Source: Phaseolibacter flectens ATCC 12775
GTDB taxonomy: Bacteria > Pseudomonadota > Gammaproteobacteria > Enterobacterales > Enterobacteriaceae
Assembly (NCBI RefSeq): GCF_000518745.1
Contig: NZ_JAEE01000008.1
Location: forward strand, 85,985-149,984
Direction of reading: 5' to 3'
DNA length: 64,000 nucleotides
Shown: positions 21,005 to 31,807 of the stretch, piece after piece
Layout: every line of letters starts with the position of its first letter
Position numbering within the stretch: the stretch's first letter is position 1
The notes under the pieces: model-generated
The model's input: only the letters and a program-made list of their open reading frames with translations
The model's database searches: none
Told to the model about the DNA's origin: nothing
Program-made: the position numbers and the translations under genes

Positions 21005-23143
21005 TTGCTAAATCCTATCGTGCAAAAATTCCAATATGGTGATCATACTGTCACAATTGAAACAGGTATGATGGCTCGTCAAGCCACGGCTGCGGTCATG
21101 GTCAGCATGCATGACACCAGTGTGTTCGTTACGGTTGTGGGACAAAAAAAAGCAAAACCGGGTCAGGACTTTTTTCCTTTGACCGTCAATTATCAAGAGC
21201 GCGCTTATGCGGCAGGTCGTATTCCAGGGAGTTTCTTCCGCCGTGAAGGGCGTCCTGGTGAAGGTGAAACGTTAGTCTCTCGTTTAATTGACCGTCCATT
21301 ACGGCCGTTATTTCCTGAAGGCTTTGTTAATGAAGTTCAGGTAATCGCCACTGTTGTTTCTGTCGATCCTCAAATCAACCCAGATATCGTTGCGATGATC
21401 GGTGCATCTGCGGCCTTAAGCTTATCAGGTATCCCTTTTAATGGCCCAATTGGTGCGGCACGTGTTGGTTACATTGACGATACCTATGTTCTCAATCCAA
21501 CCAGCAATGAGCTGGCACACTCCAAACTGGATTTGGTGGTTGCAGGAACAGAGAATGCCGTCCTCATGGTGGAATCTGAAGCTGAATTACTCAGTGAAGA
21601 TGTGATGCTAGGGGCGGTGGTATTTGGTCACCAAGCACAACAAGCCGTGATTAAAAATATCAACGAGTTGGTCGCTAAAGCGGGTAAACCACGATGGGAA
21701 TGGCAACCCGAACCCGTTAATCATGCACTGCTGACTCGTATCAACACGTTGGCAGAACAACGTCTGAGTGCCGCTTATCAAATCACTGAAAAGCAACAGC
21801 GCTATGAGCAAGTTGATCTGATTAAAACGGAAGTGACGGCAACATTATTGGCTGAAGACGATAGCCTAGACGAAGGTGAGATCAATGATCTGCTTCATGC
21901 TTTAGAAAAAGACGTGGTGCGTAATCGTGTACTGAGTGGTCAACCTCGTATTGATGGTCGTGAAAAAGATATGGTCCGTGCTTTGGATACGCGGACTGGC
22001 GTCTTACCTCGTACTCACGGTTCTGCATTGTTCACTCGTGGTGAGACTCAGGCACTGGTTACGGCCACGCTGGGAACCACTCGTGATGCGCAGACGTTGG
22101 ATGAGTTAATGGGTGAGAAGACAGACAGTTTCTTATTTCACTACAACTTCCCTCCGTACTCTGTGGGTGAAACAGGCATGGTTGGCTCACCTAAACGTCG
22201 TGAGATTGGTCATGGTCGTTTAGCTAAGCGTGGAGTATTAGCCGTCATGCCATCACTGACTGATTTCCCCTACACGATCCGTGTGGTATCTGAAATCACC
22301 GAATCAAACGGATCTTCGTCAATGGCTTCCGTGTGTGGTGCCTCAATGGCATTGATGGATGCGGGTGTACCGATTAAAGCTGCGGTGGCGGGTATTGCCA
22401 TGGGGTTAGTAAAAAATGGCGACCGCTATGTTGTCCTGTCAGATATTTTGGGTGATGAAGATCATCTGGGTGACATGGACTTTAAAGTGGCGGGTAGCGT
22501 TGATGGTATCACTGCATTACAAATGGATATCAAAATTGAAGGTATCACTAGTGAAATCATGCAACAGGCTTTAAATCAGGCCAAAGGTGCGCGCTTACAC
22601 ATTCTCAATGTGATGAATCAGGCGATTAACACCCCCCGTTCTGAAATATCTAACTTTGCGCCACGCATTTATAGCTTACGGATTAATCCTGAAAAAATTA
22701 AAGATGTGATTGGTAAGGGTGGGGCTGTGATCCGTGCTCTGACTGAAGAAACGGGCACCACCATTGAAATTGAAGATGATGGTACCGTAAAAATTGCTGC
22801 AACCGATGGTCAAAAAGCCAAAGATGCGATTGCTCGTATTGAACAGATCACCGCGGATATCGAAGTTGGGCGCATCTATGACGGTAAAGTCACACGTTTG
22901 GTTGACTTTGGTGCCTTTGTTTCTATCGGCGGCGGTAAAGAAGGTTTGGTCCATATTTCACAAATCGCAGAAAAACGTGTCGAGAAGGTGACGGATTATC
23001 TGCAAATGGGCCAAGAAATCGCCGTGAAAGTACTGGAAATTGATCGCCAGGGTCGAGTCCGTCTTAGCATGAAAGAAGCGGTTGAAAAAAAGCAGGATGA
23101 ACCTGTGCCTGCAGCCGTTCAGCCTGAAACTGATGCCGAATAA
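21005..23143 (+). CDS. pnp: Polynucleotide phosphorylase
   Basis: 3'-to-5' phosphorolytic exoribonuclease and core of the RNA degradosome. The product is 712 residues (E. coli 711). Two RNase PH domains (about 10-145 and 325-460) flank a helical domain. The KH domain (about 553-615, loop IGKGG) and S1 domain (about 620-690) follow. The start is TTG 21005, the same start codon E. coli uses, giving [12 protein letters not shown]. The RNase III-type leader stem suggests the usual autoregulation. Confidence 0.98.
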   Translation: MLNPIVQKFQYGDHTVTIETGMMARQATAAVMVSMHDTSVFVTVVGQKKAKPGQDFFPLTVNYQERAYAAGRIPGSFFRREGRPGEGETLVSRLIDRPLRPLFPEGFVNEVQVIATVVSVDPQINPDIVAMIGASAALSLSGIPFNGPIGAARVGYIDDTYVLNPTSNELAHSKLDLVVAGTENAVLMVESEAELLSEDVMLGAVVFGHQAQQAVIKNINELVAKAGKPRWEWQPEPVNHALLTRINTLAEQRLSAAYQITEKQQRYEQVDLIKTEVTATLLAEDDSLDEGEINDLLHALEKDVVRNRVLSGQPRIDGREKDMVRALDTRTGVLPRTHGSALFTRGETQALVTATLGTTRDAQTLDELMGEKTDSFLFHYNFPPYSVGETGMVGSPKRREIGHGRLAKRGVLAVMPSLTDFPYTIRVVSEITESNGSSSMASVCGASMALMDAGVPIKAAVAGIAMGLVKNGDRYVVLSDILGDEDHLGDMDFKVAGSVDGITALQMDIKIEGITSEIMQQALNQAKGARLHILNVMNQAINTPRSEISNFAPRIYSLRINPEKIKDVIGKGGAVIRALTEETGTTIEIEDDGTVKIAATDGQKAKDAIARIEQITADIEVGRIYDGKVTRLVDFGAFVSIGGGKEGLVHISQIAEKRVEKVTDYLQMGQEIAVKVLEIDRQGRVRLSMKEAVEKKQDEPVPAAVQPETDAE

Positions 23144-23160
23144 TCTCTGATCGTCGTCAC

Positions 23161-23196
23161 ACACCTTCACCTTGTAAATCTACGGGGTGGAGGTGT
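23161..23196 (+). terminator. Hairpin after pnp
   Basis: ACACCTTCACC (23161-23171) pairs with GGTGGAGGTGT (23186-23196) with one mismatch. The following sequence is only moderately T-rich, so it may act as a 3' stabiliser or weak terminator. Confidence 0.5.
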
Positions 23197-23277
23197 ATTG
23201 TCTTGTCAGTAATATTTTTTTACAAGGTCGCTGAATCAGTCAGTTTGGTTTAAAAACCGCAAGCCGGGAGTGGGAAA

Positions 23278-24162
23278 ATGAAACCTTATATACGTTGGGG
23301 TTTTGTTGTAACAGTATTAATGTTAGCTGGATGTACCAAGACGTTGTTGCAACAGCCGACAGTGCTTGCTGTACCCTTACAGCCCACTTTACAGCAGGAA
23401 GTCTTGTTGGCTCGAATGGAACAAATACTTTCCAGTAAAAGAGTATCAATTGATGAGAGAGCACAACTATTATATGAGCGCGGAGTATTGTATGATAGTA
23501 TGGGTTTGCGTGCATTAGCGAGGAACGATTTCACTCTCGCATTGTCGTATAGACCAGATATGCCTGATATTTTTAATTATCTTGGCGTATACTTTACAGA
23601 AGCAGCTAATTATGATGCTGCATATGAGGCGTTTGATTCTGTACTTGAGCTTGATCCAACTTTAAATTATGCGTATTTGAATCGAGGCATCGCTTTTTAT
23701 TACGGTGCGCGATATAAGTTAGCGCAAGATGATTTGCTGGCGTTTTACCATGTTGATCCTAATGATCCTTTTAGTTCTTTGTGGTTGTATTTGGTTGAGC
23801 GTCAACTCGATACTAAGCAGGCACTGCAGGCATTACGTACGCGTTACAACCACGCGAAAAAAGATCAATGGGGATGGAAAATTGTTGAGTTTTATCTTGG
23901 GGATATGAGTGAACAGTCACTGTATAAAAATCTCCAAGATCAATCACCTGACAACACCTCGCTCGCTGAACATCTCAGTGAAACCAACTTCTATTTAGGT
24001 AAATACTACCTGAGTCTGGGGGAGAAGAATAACGCAATTGTGTTATTCAAACTGGCGGTTGCCAACAATGTTCACAACTTTGTTGAAAACCGATATGCAT
24101 TGTTGGAACTGGCTAAACTTGGCCAAACACAAGACGATTTATCAGAATCTGACCAGCAATAG
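23278..24162 (+). CDS. nlpI: Lipoprotein NlpI
   Basis: Outer-membrane lipoprotein with TPR repeats that scaffolds peptidoglycan hydrolases (MepS-Prc in E. coli). The product is 294 residues, as in E. coli. A lipobox LAGC gives lipidated Cys19. TPR units are visible at about 62-95 and 96-130 ([21 protein letters not shown], then [14 protein letters not shown]), with more near 230-260. It sits between pnp and deaD, as in E. coli. Confidence 0.96.
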   Translation: MKPYIRWGFVVTVLMLAGCTKTLLQQPTVLAVPLQPTLQQEVLLARMEQILSSKRVSIDERAQLLYERGVLYDSMGLRALARNDFTLALSYRPDMPDIFNYLGVYFTEAANYDAAYEAFDSVLELDPTLNYAYLNRGIAFYYGARYKLAQDDLLAFYHVDPNDPFSSLWLYLVERQLDTKQALQALRTRYNHAKKDQWGWKIVEFYLGDMSEQSLYKNLQDQSPDNTSLAEHLSETNFYLGKYYLSLGEKNNAIVLFKLAVANNVHNFVENRYALLELAKLGQTQDDLSESDQQ

Positions 24163-24265
24163 CTGACAATATTATCGCCTGAATTTCCATTCCAGCCTTG
24201 GTGGTGGGGTGTTCGGGTTGTTTGTTGTCAAAAACTTTCTAATTTGAGCCGGTTCACACTTATCA

Positions 24266-24346
24266 ATGAAAAAAACTGAATGTTTTCATGAAGAGTTATG
24301 TAGACTGGCCGCCGTAATCCAAGAGGCACTTGCACTACATGACTGA
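24266..24346 (+). CDS. yrbN: Small protein YrbN
   Basis: A 26-residue ORF beginning [16 protein letters not shown] and ending ALALHD. It overlaps the deaD start by 8 bases. E. coli has the small protein yrbN at exactly this place, with the same [14 protein letters not shown] core as I recall it. The function is unknown; translational coupling to deaD is plausible because the deaD ATG lies within its last codons. An unbroken frame with this core argues for a real gene. Confidence 0.8.
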   Translation: MKKTECFHEELCRLAAVIQEALALHD

Positions 24347-26150
24347 TATCCAAATTACTTTTGCCGATTTAGGCCTGAACGAATATATTCTGACTGCGTT
24401 AAATGACATGGGATATGTTCAACCCTCACCGATCCAAGCTGAGTGTATTCCCCATCTCCTCGCAGGCCATGATGTCCTAGGTATGGCACAAACAGGTAGC
24501 GGTAAAACAGCCGCATTTTCGCTGCCGCTACTGAATAATATTGACCCTGAATTAAAATCACCGCAAATTCTGGTGCTGGCTCCGACTCGTGAGCTGGCTG
24601 TGCAGGTTGCGGAAGCCTGCAATGAATTTTCAAAACATATGCGCGGCGTTAACGTTCTGGCACTGTATGGTGGTCAGCGTTACGACGTTCAGCTGCGCGC
24701 CTTGCGCCAAGGACCTCAAATTGTTGTCGGGACACCAGGTCGCTTATTGGATCACCTGAAACGTGGCACCTTGAATTTATCAAACCTGCGTGGTTTAGTG
24801 TTAGACGAAGCTGATGAAATGTTACGTATGGGCTTCATCGAAGATGTTGAAACCATCATGGCGCAGTTACCTGACGGGTATCAAACGGCACTGTTCTCAG
24901 CGACAATGCCAGAGGCCATTCGCCGCATTACTCGTCGTTTCATGAAAGATCCACGTGAAGTCCGTATTCAATCAAGCATCACAAATCGTCCTGATATCAG
25001 CCAGACTTACTGGACTGCTTATGGACGTAAAAGCGATGCATTAGTGCGTTTTCTTGAAGCGGAAGATTTTGATGCGGCAATCATTTTCGTACGTACTAAA
25101 AACGCAACCTTAGAAGTGGCTGAAACACTGGAAAGAAACGGTTACAACAGTGCGGCATTGAACGGTGATATGAACCAAGCACTGCGTGAACAAACACTGG
25201 AACGTCTCAAAGACGGTCGTTTGGACATCCTTATCGCAACGGATGTTGCGGCGCGTGGTCTGGACGTTGAGCGTATCAGCTTAGTGGTTAACTATGATAT
25301 TCCGTTGGATGCGGAATCTTATGTACACCGTATTGGTCGTACCGGGCGTGCGGGGCGTGCGGGTCGAGCTATCCTCTTTGTTGAAAATCGTGAACGTCGC
25401 TTGCTGCGTAATATTGAACGCACCATGAAACTGACCATTCCGGAAGCGGAATTACCCAATGCGGAGTTATTGAGTCAGCGCCGTCAACAGAAATTTGCAG
25501 CACGTATTGCACAGCAACTTGAAAGCAGTGATCTGGAACAATACCGTGCCCTGCTGGCGAAACTCTCGCCACAGGATGAGATGGACATGGAAACATTGGC
25601 TGCCGCATTACTGAAGATGGCACAAGGCGAACGTTCGCTTATCGTCCCACCTGATGTCAGTCGTCCACCACGTCGTGAATTCCGTGAGCGTGATGAGCGC
25701 CGTAGTCAAGGACGGGGTGAGAACAGTGAACGTCCTCGTCGTGAACGTCGTGATGTTGGTGATATGCAATTATACCGCATCGAAGTGGGTCGTGATGATG
25801 GTGTTGAAGTACGTCATATCGTTGGCGCTATTGCTAACGAAGGGGATATTAGCAGTCGTTACATTGGTAACATCAAATTATTTGCTGGTCATTCAACGAT
25901 TGAATTACCTAAAGGCATGCCTGGTGAAGTCCTGCAACACTTTACTAAAACACGTATCCTCAATAAGCCGATGAATATGCAATTACTGGGTGATGCTCAG
26001 GCTCGCGAACCTCGTCGTGGTGGGGGGCGTGAAGCGGGTGGTCGTCGTTTTTCTGACCGTGCTGAAGGGGGGGGACGTTCTTTCAGCGGCCCTCGTGGCG
26101 GCGCTCGTCGTGATGACAGTGCGTCACGCCGTCGCGGATCCTCATCGTAA
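24339..26150 (+). CDS. deaD: DEAD-box RNA helicase DeaD (CsdA)
   Basis: Cold-shock helicase acting in 50S assembly and mRNA decay. The product is 603 residues. A Q motif is followed by motif I AQTGSGKT (50-57), DEAD at 156-159, SAT, and HRIGRTGR in the second RecA domain. A DbpA-like RNA-binding domain (about 470-545) and an Arg/Gly-rich tail follow. ATG 24339 gives [13 protein letters not shown], aligned to E. coli; an in-frame TTG at 24330 is possible. A strong terminator follows. In E. coli mtr is next, but here there is decayed DNA. Confidence 0.97.
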   Translation: MTDIQITFADLGLNEYILTALNDMGYVQPSPIQAECIPHLLAGHDVLGMAQTGSGKTAAFSLPLLNNIDPELKSPQILVLAPTRELAVQVAEACNEFSKHMRGVNVLALYGGQRYDVQLRALRQGPQIVVGTPGRLLDHLKRGTLNLSNLRGLVLDEADEMLRMGFIEDVETIMAQLPDGYQTALFSATMPEAIRRITRRFMKDPREVRIQSSITNRPDISQTYWTAYGRKSDALVRFLEAEDFDAAIIFVRTKNATLEVAETLERNGYNSAALNGDMNQALREQTLERLKDGRLDILIATDVAARGLDVERISLVVNYDIPLDAESYVHRIGRTGRAGRAGRAILFVENRERRLLRNIERTMKLTIPEAELPNAELLSQRRQQKFAARIAQQLESSDLEQYRALLAKLSPQDEMDMETLAAALLKMAQGERSLIVPPDVSRPPRREFRERDERRSQGRGENSERPRRERRDVGDMQLYRIEVGRDDGVEVRHIVGAIANEGDISSRYIGNIKLFAGHSTIELPKGMPGEVLQHFTKTRILNKPMNMQLLGDAQAREPRRGGGREAGGRRFSDRAEGGGRSFSGPRGGARRDDSASRRRGSSS

Positions 26151-26204
26151 CCTGTCGTAAGGGTTAAAGCATGACGACAGCGATATGATAGCGGTGACAA
26201 ATAC

Positions 26205-26234
26205 AACGGTGATACTCAGTATCACCGTTTTTTT
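26205..26234 (+). terminator. Terminator after deaD
   Basis: A perfect 10-bp stem AACGGTGATA (26205-26214) / TATCACCGTT (26220-26229) is followed by a long T run. Confidence 0.93.
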
Positions 26235-26321
26235 TATCCGAAGGGTTGGTGCTATCAACATTATCAGGTGAGCCAATCTGGTGGTAAAGGGAATGGTCGC
26301 ATTCAAACAGAGTACTAAGTC

Positions 26322-26546
26322 GCCGAGCCTGTTTATCGGTCTAGTTCAATAGTAGCTATTGATGCCGGAGTCGCAAAACTCGCGATGCGATCCGATGGAA
26401 GCCGCTACTTTCCAGTTAATCGCTTAAAATCGTGTCACAAGAAACGGGTGATATTGCAGCGTAAACACATTCGTAAAGTAAAATTCAGCCATAGCTGGCA
26501 AAAAAAGAAAAGCAAAATCTGCTTACTCGCCCTCAACTCAAAGTAA
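26322..26546 (+). pseudogene. Fragment of IS200/IS605-type tnpB
   Basis: One frame reads EPVYRSSSIVAIDAGV, then KLAMRSDGSRYFPV, then a basic segment QRKHIRKVKFSHSWQKKK before a stop at 26544. This matches the first RuvC segment (IDxG) and following Lys/Arg-rich region of IS605 OrfB/TnpB proteins. There is no start codon, no zinc finger and no later catalytic segments, so it is a dead fragment of about 75 codons. No tnpA or clear element ends were seen. Confidence 0.7.
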
Positions 26547-27054
26547 GGGCAAACTGTCAGGCGGCGAAAGAGGTAGAACACCGGTCTATTGGTGTGTGTC
26601 GATATAACAGACTCAGCGCTATCGATGACTGTTTCAAGATCTTATCCAATAAATTGGGCAACGTTCAGCCTAAGAGCAATGAGGTATCTGTGTGGAATGA
26701 AAGGGCGGAGAGGCTGTGGAATTCAATGCACAGTCAAATCATGCGCAGGTTTACAATTAGTGTGCCGCCATAACGCCTGATCTCTACACTAATGGGACAC
26801 CTGAAAAGTGGCAATGCATCAGCTTATATCATCATGCTGCCTATAACAGGAAGACGTGACAGGGAAACCCTTTTAGTTCGTGTGTTGCTAATGTTGTCGA
26901 GAGGCTAGGCATAAAAAATGATCAGACGGATAAGTGAAATATTCGGCAACCCTGTAACTATGCAGAGCGTGTTGCGAGAAGTGAAAGCAGATGATGCCGC
27001 ACCTCCTTATCAAGGGGATGTGGTAAAGCCTCTGTCTCAGGAGGTAGGCTTTTA
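26547..27054. other. Decayed DNA between tnpB fragment and yhbW
   Basis: This stretch occupies the place of mtr in E. coli. Open frames exist (about 65 codons at 26550-26772, and 52 codons from ATG 26918 to 27076) but neither has a convincing ribosome-binding site or recognisable motifs. The second overlaps the 3' end of yhbW on the other strand. It is probably remains of an insertion. Confidence 0.4.
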
Positions 27055-28089
27055 TTATGTTGACTTTCTCGATTGAACAACTTGCTGAGCGGCGTGCATT
27101 GCTAAAGTAAAAGAGTGTAATCGTGCTGCCGGATCGTAGATATGGCCGTTAACGATAAACTCATCGACTTCAAGTTGTTGCTGCCAGCGTGTTAAGCCAG
27201 CCGTGACATATTGAACATCGCCTACCAATGACATGGATAACGCATGCTCAATATGCCGTTTTTCATGAGGTAACCATCGCGACTGCATCTGTTCTACCGG
27301 GGCAGGTAAACGTCCTCCTTTACCTCGGATCAGATTTAATAGATGCTGCTGGTGTGAAGTAAACAGCCAGTCAGCTTGCTGAGTCGTATCTGCCGCGACA
27401 ATATTAATCCCCGCAATCACATAGGGTTTAGCCAATCTGGCCGAAGGTTGAAACTGTTGACGATAAATCTGCAAGGCTTCCACTAACAAACTCGGTGCAA
27501 AATGTGACGCAAAGGCGAAAGGTAAACCGAGCTTTGCTGCCAATGTTGCACTATATAAACTGGATCCGAGTAACCAAATTGGGATCCTAAGACCTTGACC
27601 GGGGACAGGCTTAACAGCGAAATCGTGCTGGGGATCGGCATCAAACCAATCCAGTAGTTGTTTTACATCACTAGGGAAAGTGTCGTGATTCTGGCTCGAT
27701 TGATGGCGGCGCAGTGCTCGCATCGTTTGTTGATCCGTGCCCGGCGCTCTGCCTAATCCTAAATCGATCCGATCCGGATACAGGGTTTGCAGCGTACCGA
27801 ATTGTTCAGCTACCAGCAGCGGGGTATGATTGGGTAACATAATTCCGCCAGCCCCCAAGCGTAAATGACGTGTATTAGCGGCAAGGTAACCGATCAGCAC
27901 GGCAGTGGCTGCACTGGCAATACCACTGATATTATGGTGCTCGGCCAGCCAGTAGCGCGTATAATCTAATGATTCCGCTAATTTTGCTAGTTGTAAAGCA
28001 TGGCTAAACGCATGGACGATATCAGTATTATCGGCAACGGGTGTGAGGTCAAGGATCGATAAGGTGAAGGGTTTTACCTGTGTCATCAA
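27055..28089 (-). CDS. yhbW: Luciferase-like monooxygenase YhbW
   Basis: Flavin-dependent luciferase-family TIM-barrel protein, 344 residues. The typical N-terminal segments are present: SILDLTPV, then [19 protein letters not shown] (about 46-64) and [16 protein letters not shown] (about 76-91). GLGRAPGTD lies near residue 111. This is the YhbW subgroup, whose natural substrate is not known. In E. coli it lies downstream of deaD-mtr, so the position is conserved apart from mtr. It is divergent from yhbS; promoters of both must lie in 28090-28371. Confidence 0.88.
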   Translation of the reverse strand: MMTQVKPFTLSILDLTPVADNTDIVHAFSHALQLAKLAESLDYTRYWLAEHHNISGIASAATAVLIGYLAANTRHLRLGAGGIMLPNHTPLLVAEQFGTLQTLYPDRIDLGLGRAPGTDQQTMRALRRHQSSQNHDTFPSDVKQLLDWFDADPQHDFAVKPVPGQGLRIPIWLLGSSLYSATLAAKLGLPFAFASHFAPSLLVEALQIYRQQFQPSARLAKPYVIAGINIVAADTTQQADWLFTSHQQHLLNLIRGKGGRLPAPVEQMQSRWLPHEKRHIEHALSMSLVGDVQYVTAGLTRWQQQLEVDEFIVNGHIYDPAARLHSFTLAMHAAQQVVQSRKST

Positions 28090-28371
28090 TAACTCCCTTT
28101 TGGAGGTGGTAGATACAGACGGAATGATGTCGATTCTGATGTGTGCATGAATGTCTACTGTACCTTAACCTCCGCTTTTTTCTTCAAGCCGTTTGTGCCT
28201 CATCGCTTGACGAAGTCAAGCCAGATCCCATATACCGTGATGTCATTTTTCACGTTGAGTGTACTCGACGGGGACAAGGTATCGATTGATGTATTGTCAA
28301 TCGGCAGGGTGATATCCCCGACATAACTGTGTTAATCTGCTGCTGATTTTAAGATCAGGAGACAGAGCGTC

Positions 28372-28893
28372 ATGCTGATACGCACGGAAATAGCAACCGA
28401 TCAATTACTGATTGAAGACTTTATTCAACGATGTACGGGCAAAACGTCTGTGCTCGAGACATTGCGCCGTTTACGAGAGGAAGGCGCATTGGCATTGAGC
28501 CTGTTAGCCTTGGATGACGCAGGGCAGATCCAAGGTTACATTGCATTTAGTACCGTGTATAACCCTCAACAAGATTGTGGCTGGTTGTGGCTATTCCCTT
28601 TGATTATTGCTCCGCAATATAAGACCGGTACCCTTAGCCAGCAATTACGCCAAGAGGGATTAGAGAGCTTGTACGGTTTTGGCTATGCGGCTGTTATGAC
28701 GATTTCACTTCGAGATCGCCCCAGCGACATTGAGGGGTTTAAGTTAGCCGAAGGGGCGCAGCTTGTGGGGCTTGCCCAAGCTCGTATCACGGTCTACCCT
28801 TTACGCCAATTGGACGCGGCACGGGGGCAGCAACAGGTCCAGCTTGCCTTACCGCTTACTCAGATCGATTTAGCCAACCTTTCAGATCAGTAG
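28372..28893 (+). CDS. yhbS: GNAT family N-acetyltransferase (YhbS-like)
   Basis: A 173-residue protein of the GCN5-related acetyltransferase family. The MLIR start, the central IQGYIAFSTV strand (about 53-62) and the acetyl-CoA region near PLIIAPQYKTGTLSQQL (about 83-99) align with E. coli YhbS. The usual Q/RxxGxG/A loop is degenerate (QYKTGT), so catalytic ability is uncertain. AGGAGAC precedes the ATG. Its 3' end overlaps the convergent yhbQ by about 38 bases. Confidence 0.75.
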   Translation: MLIRTEIATDQLLIEDFIQRCTGKTSVLETLRRLREEGALALSLLALDDAGQIQGYIAFSTVYNPQQDCGWLWLFPLIIAPQYKTGTLSQQLRQEGLESLYGFGYAAVMTISLRDRPSDIEGFKLAEGAQLVGLAQARITVYPLRQLDAARGQQQVQLALPLTQIDLANLSDQ

Positions 28894-29149
28894 GCTGCTG
28901 TTGTATCAGTTGTAACTTGTCGGTACGTTTAAGTTGTTTGATTTGGTATTCAAAGCGTAACGCTTCTGATTGATTGAGTGGTGAGGAACGATAAACGAGG
29001 TGAAATGGCCCTTTTCCTCTCAGTGATTTCGCGCCTTGTCCTCTGTTATGTTGATGTAAACGCCGAGAGACATCCGTGGTAATGCCGGTATAGAGCATAC
29101 CTTTGACGTTACTGAGTATATAAAGTTGCCAGTGGCAAGGCGATGACAT
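28856..29149 (-). CDS. yhbQ: GIY-YIG nuclease superfamily protein YhbQ
   Basis: A 97-residue single-domain GIY-YIG protein. The paired motif is LYILSN...LYTGITTD (about 9-27), followed by RRLHQHNRG and AKSLRG, and a conserved Glu in SEALRFEYQIK (about 62-72). ATG 29149 (MSSPCHWQLY) is preferred over the upstream extension of the frame. E. coli YhbQ (100 residues) has a reported DNA-nicking or repair-related role. It is convergent with yhbS and divergent from yhbP, as in E. coli. Confidence 0.9.
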   Translation of the reverse strand: MSSPCHWQLYILSNVKGMLYTGITTDVSRRLHQHNRGQGAKSLRGKGPFHLVYRSSPLNQSEALRFEYQIKQLKRTDKLQLIQQQPTDLKGWLNRSE

Positions 29150-29254
29150 GCTCTTTCCTCTATCCGGATGAGTGCCAGTGTAGCGCAAGGGAGGATCAGC
29201 GGCAACAGACGAGACCGTCACTCACATCCGGTTAAACCGATTAGGAGGCAGACC

Positions 29255-29698
29255 ATGGATCCTTTACAGCATTGCCTGAATTACTTAGAAAAATATCATG
29301 TACTGACACTGTGCTGTAGCCATCAACAGCAATTATGGGCCGCACACTGTTTTTATGCCCTTGATACGGCGTCAGTTTCCTTTTGGTTGATGACGGATGA
29401 AAAGACTCGGCATGCACAACTGATGCTTGCTAATCCACCGGTGACTGGCACTGTCAGCACTCAGCAGCGATCCGTCGCTTTGTTACAGGGCATCCAATTT
29501 GCTGGGCGCATCGAACCATTGCAAGGCGATGAACAGGGTTATGCGGCTGCCCTTGAGGCGTATCAACAGCGTTTTCCTGAGGCCAGAACGCATCGAGCAA
29601 CACTTTGGCAACTGTGGGTGGATGAATTAAAAATGACGGATAATACGGTGGGTTTTGCTAGCAAGTTCCATTGGCAGCGGACGCCATCAGTGGGATAA
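29255..29698 (+). CDS. yhbP: YhbP family FMN-binding-like protein
   Basis: A 147-residue protein, the same length as E. coli YhbP, with a pyridoxamine-5'-phosphate-oxidase-like split barrel. Key matches are EKTRHAQ (about 44-50), GTVSTQQRSVALLQGIQF (about 59-76), and DELKMTDNTVGFASK near the C-terminus. AGGAGG (29243-29248) fixes ATG 29255; the frame extends 29 codons upstream but without support. The function is unknown. Confidence 0.88.
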   Translation: MDPLQHCLNYLEKYHVLTLCCSHQQQLWAAHCFYALDTASVSFWLMTDEKTRHAQLMLANPPVTGTVSTQQRSVALLQGIQFAGRIEPLQGDEQGYAAALEAYQQRFPEARTHRATLWQLWVDELKMTDNTVGFASKFHWQRTPSVG

Positions 29699-29766
29699 AC
29701 GCGCAAGGCTGCCATAGGCGCAGCGCTTGCAGTGATCAGGCTGGGGCTGGTACCCCGCTTTTTCGT

Positions 29767-30153
29767 TTATCGACGGGCGGCAATCGCTTCAATTTCAATC
29801 TTGACGTCTTTAGGTAATCTAGCCACTTCAACACAAGAACGCGCAGGAAAAGGAGCATGATGCTGGTTAAAGAAGGCTTCATAAGTCCTGTTGATTTCAT
29901 TAAAGTCATTAAGATCTTTGACAAATACTGTCGTTTTTACAATCTCTGCCAAGGTTAAATCCGCCTGTTGCAGGATCGCTTTCACATTTTCAAGTGCTTG
30001 ACGCGTCTGCTGTTCAATTGTTTCTGCTACTTCACCAGTCACAGGATCAACAGGGATCTGGCCGGAAGTAAACACCAAGCTACCGATATCGATGGCTTGG
30101 ACATAAGGGCCAATGGCGGCAGGTGCTTGTTTAGTTTCTATGATCCGTGTCAT
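29767..30153 (-). CDS. ridA: 2-iminobutanoate/2-iminopropanoate deaminase RidA
   Basis: Removes reactive enamine/imine intermediates made by PLP enzymes such as threonine dehydratase. The product is 128 residues. The N-terminal GPYVQAI and the C-terminal PARSCVEVARLPKDVKIEIEAIA signature are present, including the Arg (about 105) that binds the substrate carboxylate. It lies downstream of pyrI on the same strand with a 73-base gap, the E. coli order pyrL-pyrB-pyrI-ridA. Confidence 0.96.
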   Translation of the reverse strand: MTRIIETKQAPAAIGPYVQAIDIGSLVFTSGQIPVDPVTGEVAETIEQQTRQALENVKAILQQADLTLAEIVKTTVFVKDLNDFNEINRTYEAFFNQHHAPFPARSCVEVARLPKDVKIEIEAIAARR

Positions 30154-30226
30154 TCTATCCTCTTCTCACCTATTAAACGAAAGATCCCTGATGCTCAGGG
30201 TTGGGGCATTCAGACTACTACAAGTG

Positions 30227-30688
30227 TTATCCATCGGTCACGACTTGGCTTGGAAATTCTTTTTCGCAGTATCGACATTTGAGTAATACCGCGCTTTCCC
30301 GTTCTCTGATTGAAAAAAAACTACTTACGGGTTCATAGCGGCTGATACAGTGACTATTTGGACAGGTGAGCACATCCACGATCTGTTTAGGTACAGAAGG
30401 GTGAGATTTAGCGACCACGTTGTAATTCTCGATGGCGTTGATGGTTGCCTGTGGGGCATAGAGCGCAAGTTGATTAATCTGTTCAGATGAGAGAAATGTG
30501 TTCTCTATTTTTATCAAATCCTTACTACCTTGATGCCGAGAAGGCAAATTCAGACCAATGGTGATCCTCTGTTCCGTTTCAGTTAAACGAAAGAGGGAAA
30601 GCAACTTAAATCCGACTCTGGCCGGAATATGGTCGATAACCGTACCACAGCGAATCGCTTCTACCTGTAATTTCGTGTCCTGATTCAT
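30227..30688 (-). CDS. pyrI: Aspartate carbamoyltransferase regulatory chain
   Basis: Regulatory subunit that binds CTP/ATP and controls PyrB. The product is 153 residues. The zinc-binding cysteines are C109, C114, C138 and C141, exactly as in E. coli. ATG 30688 is used rather than an adjacent in-frame GTG at 30691. It starts 4 bases after the pyrB stop, so the two are coupled. UTP control comes from the attenuator upstream of pyrB. Confidence 0.97.
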   Translation of the reverse strand: MNQDTKLQVEAIRCGTVIDHIPARVGFKLLSLFRLTETEQRITIGLNLPSRHQGSKDLIKIENTFLSSEQINQLALYAPQATINAIENYNVVAKSHPSVPKQIVDVLTCPNSHCISRYEPVSSFFSIRERESAVLLKCRYCEKEFPSQVVTDG

Positions 30689-30692
30689 CACC

Positions 30693-31634
30693 TTATCCTA
30701 TCAGTTTAGCTTGTGGAGTGAGTACTAAAGCCAGTAAAGCCTGACGGGCATAAATCCCATTCCCTGCCTGCTGAAAATACCATGCATGTGGCGTTGCATC
30801 GACATTGTTTGCGATCTCATCGACTCTGGGAAGCGGATGAAGTACTTTCATGCTGGCTTTAGCAGGGATAAGATCGCTGGCATCGAGGATAAAACGGGCT
30901 TTAACATTCGCATATTCAGAAGGATCAAGCCGTTCTTTTTGCACCCGCGTCATATATAAAATATCCACGTGTGGGATCACGTCGCCGATGGATGTGTGTT
31001 GTGACCAACTGATCCCTTTTTCATCAAGGATATCAGTAATGTAACTTGGCATCGCGAGGGCATCAGGCGCAATGAAATAGAATCGATTATGGTTAAATTT
31101 TGCGAGGGCTTGGGTCAGAGAATGCACGGTTCTGCCATATTTCAGATCGCCGACCATCGCGATATGTAAATGATCTAATCGCTGTTGAGTCTCGTAAATG
31201 GTGAAAAGATCGAGCAGCGTTTGTGTTGGATGCTGATTCGCGCCATCACCTGCATTTAAGATAGGGATGGCACCTGAAAACTCACAGGCCAATCGGGCGG
31301 CACCTTCTTGAGGATGGCGCATGACGATAGCATCCACGTAGGTGGCGAGAACCGAAATGGTATCGGCGAGGGTTTCTCCTTTTTTACCCAGCGAGGTATT
31401 ACTGCCATCCGCAAAGCCAACAATGGAGGCACCAAGCCGATGCATGGCCGTTTCAAAGGAGAGACGAGTTCGGGTAGACGCTTCAAAAAAACAGCTAGCG
31501 ATGACTTTATGCTTCAATAATTCAGGCTGAGGGTGGGCTTTAAACTCAGCGGCGACGTGCAGGACATGTTCGAGCTGTTGGCGATTCAGATCGTTAATAG
31601 AAATAATATGTTTACCATATAGCGGATTATTCAT
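30693..31634 (-). CDS. pyrB: Aspartate carbamoyltransferase catalytic chain
   Basis: First committed enzyme of pyrimidine synthesis, joining carbamoyl phosphate to aspartate. The product is 313 residues. The carbamoyl-phosphate loop STRTR is at 53-57, HPTQ near residue 134, and the aspartate-domain PLPR motif near residue 268. GAGGAG precedes its ATG. The start overlaps the end of the pyrL leader reading frame by 8 bases, so leader translation ends inside pyrB. Confidence 0.98.
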   Translation of the reverse strand: MNNPLYGKHIISINDLNRQQLEHVLHVAAEFKAHPQPELLKHKVIASCFFEASTRTRLSFETAMHRLGASIVGFADGSNTSLGKKGETLADTISVLATYVDAIVMRHPQEGAARLACEFSGAIPILNAGDGANQHPTQTLLDLFTIYETQQRLDHLHIAMVGDLKYGRTVHSLTQALAKFNHNRFYFIAPDALAMPSYITDILDEKGISWSQHTSIGDVIPHVDILYMTRVQKERLDPSEYANVKARFILDASDLIPAKASMKVLHPLPRVDEIANNVDATPHAWYFQQAGNGIYARQALLALVLTPQAKLIG

Positions 31635-31782
31635 CCGGATGCTCCTCAGACAGGGACGCCGTGGATAAAAAAAAGCCCCTATAAAAGGGGCTTTGGATAA
31701 AAACGGCAGTGACAGGAGAGAAAAGATGGCCTTTGCTCAATAAAGACATGATCGACGTTAACCTAATACCGCTGCCTTTCAT
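31627..31782 (-). CDS. pyrL: pyrBI operon leader peptide
   Basis: A 51-codon reading frame starting [10 protein letters not shown], with AGGAGG just before ATG 31782. The frame runs straight through the attenuator hairpin (codons for [10 protein letters not shown]) and stops 6 bases inside pyrB. E. coli PyrL (44 residues) does the same thing through its attenuator. Translation coupled to UTP-sensitive pausing of RNA polymerase decides whether the terminator forms. The peptide sequence itself is not conserved; the arrangement is what identifies it. Confidence 0.85.
   Translation of the reverse strand: MKGSGIRLTSIMSLLSKGHLFSPVTAVFIQSPFYRGFFLSTASLSEEHPDE
31666..31694 (-). terminator. pyrBI attenuator
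   Basis: On the minus strand a 9-bp stem (AAAGCCCCT / AGGGGCTTT) with a 5-base loop is followed by nine T. It lies inside pyrL, about 32 bases before pyrB. It should stop transcription when UTP is plentiful and the ribosome lags behind polymerase. Confidence 0.92.
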
Positions 31783-31807
31783 CTTCCCTCCTGCTAGATT
31801 AAGGCAA

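Noticed and set aside
26918..27076. 52-codon ORF starting MIRRISEIFGN, overlapping the end of yhbW
   Set aside because: No ribosome-binding site at a sensible distance, antisense overlap with a real gene, no known family.
28141..28326. 61-codon ORF between yhbW and yhbS
   Set aside because: Lies in the divergent promoter region, no ribosome-binding site, no similarity I recognise.
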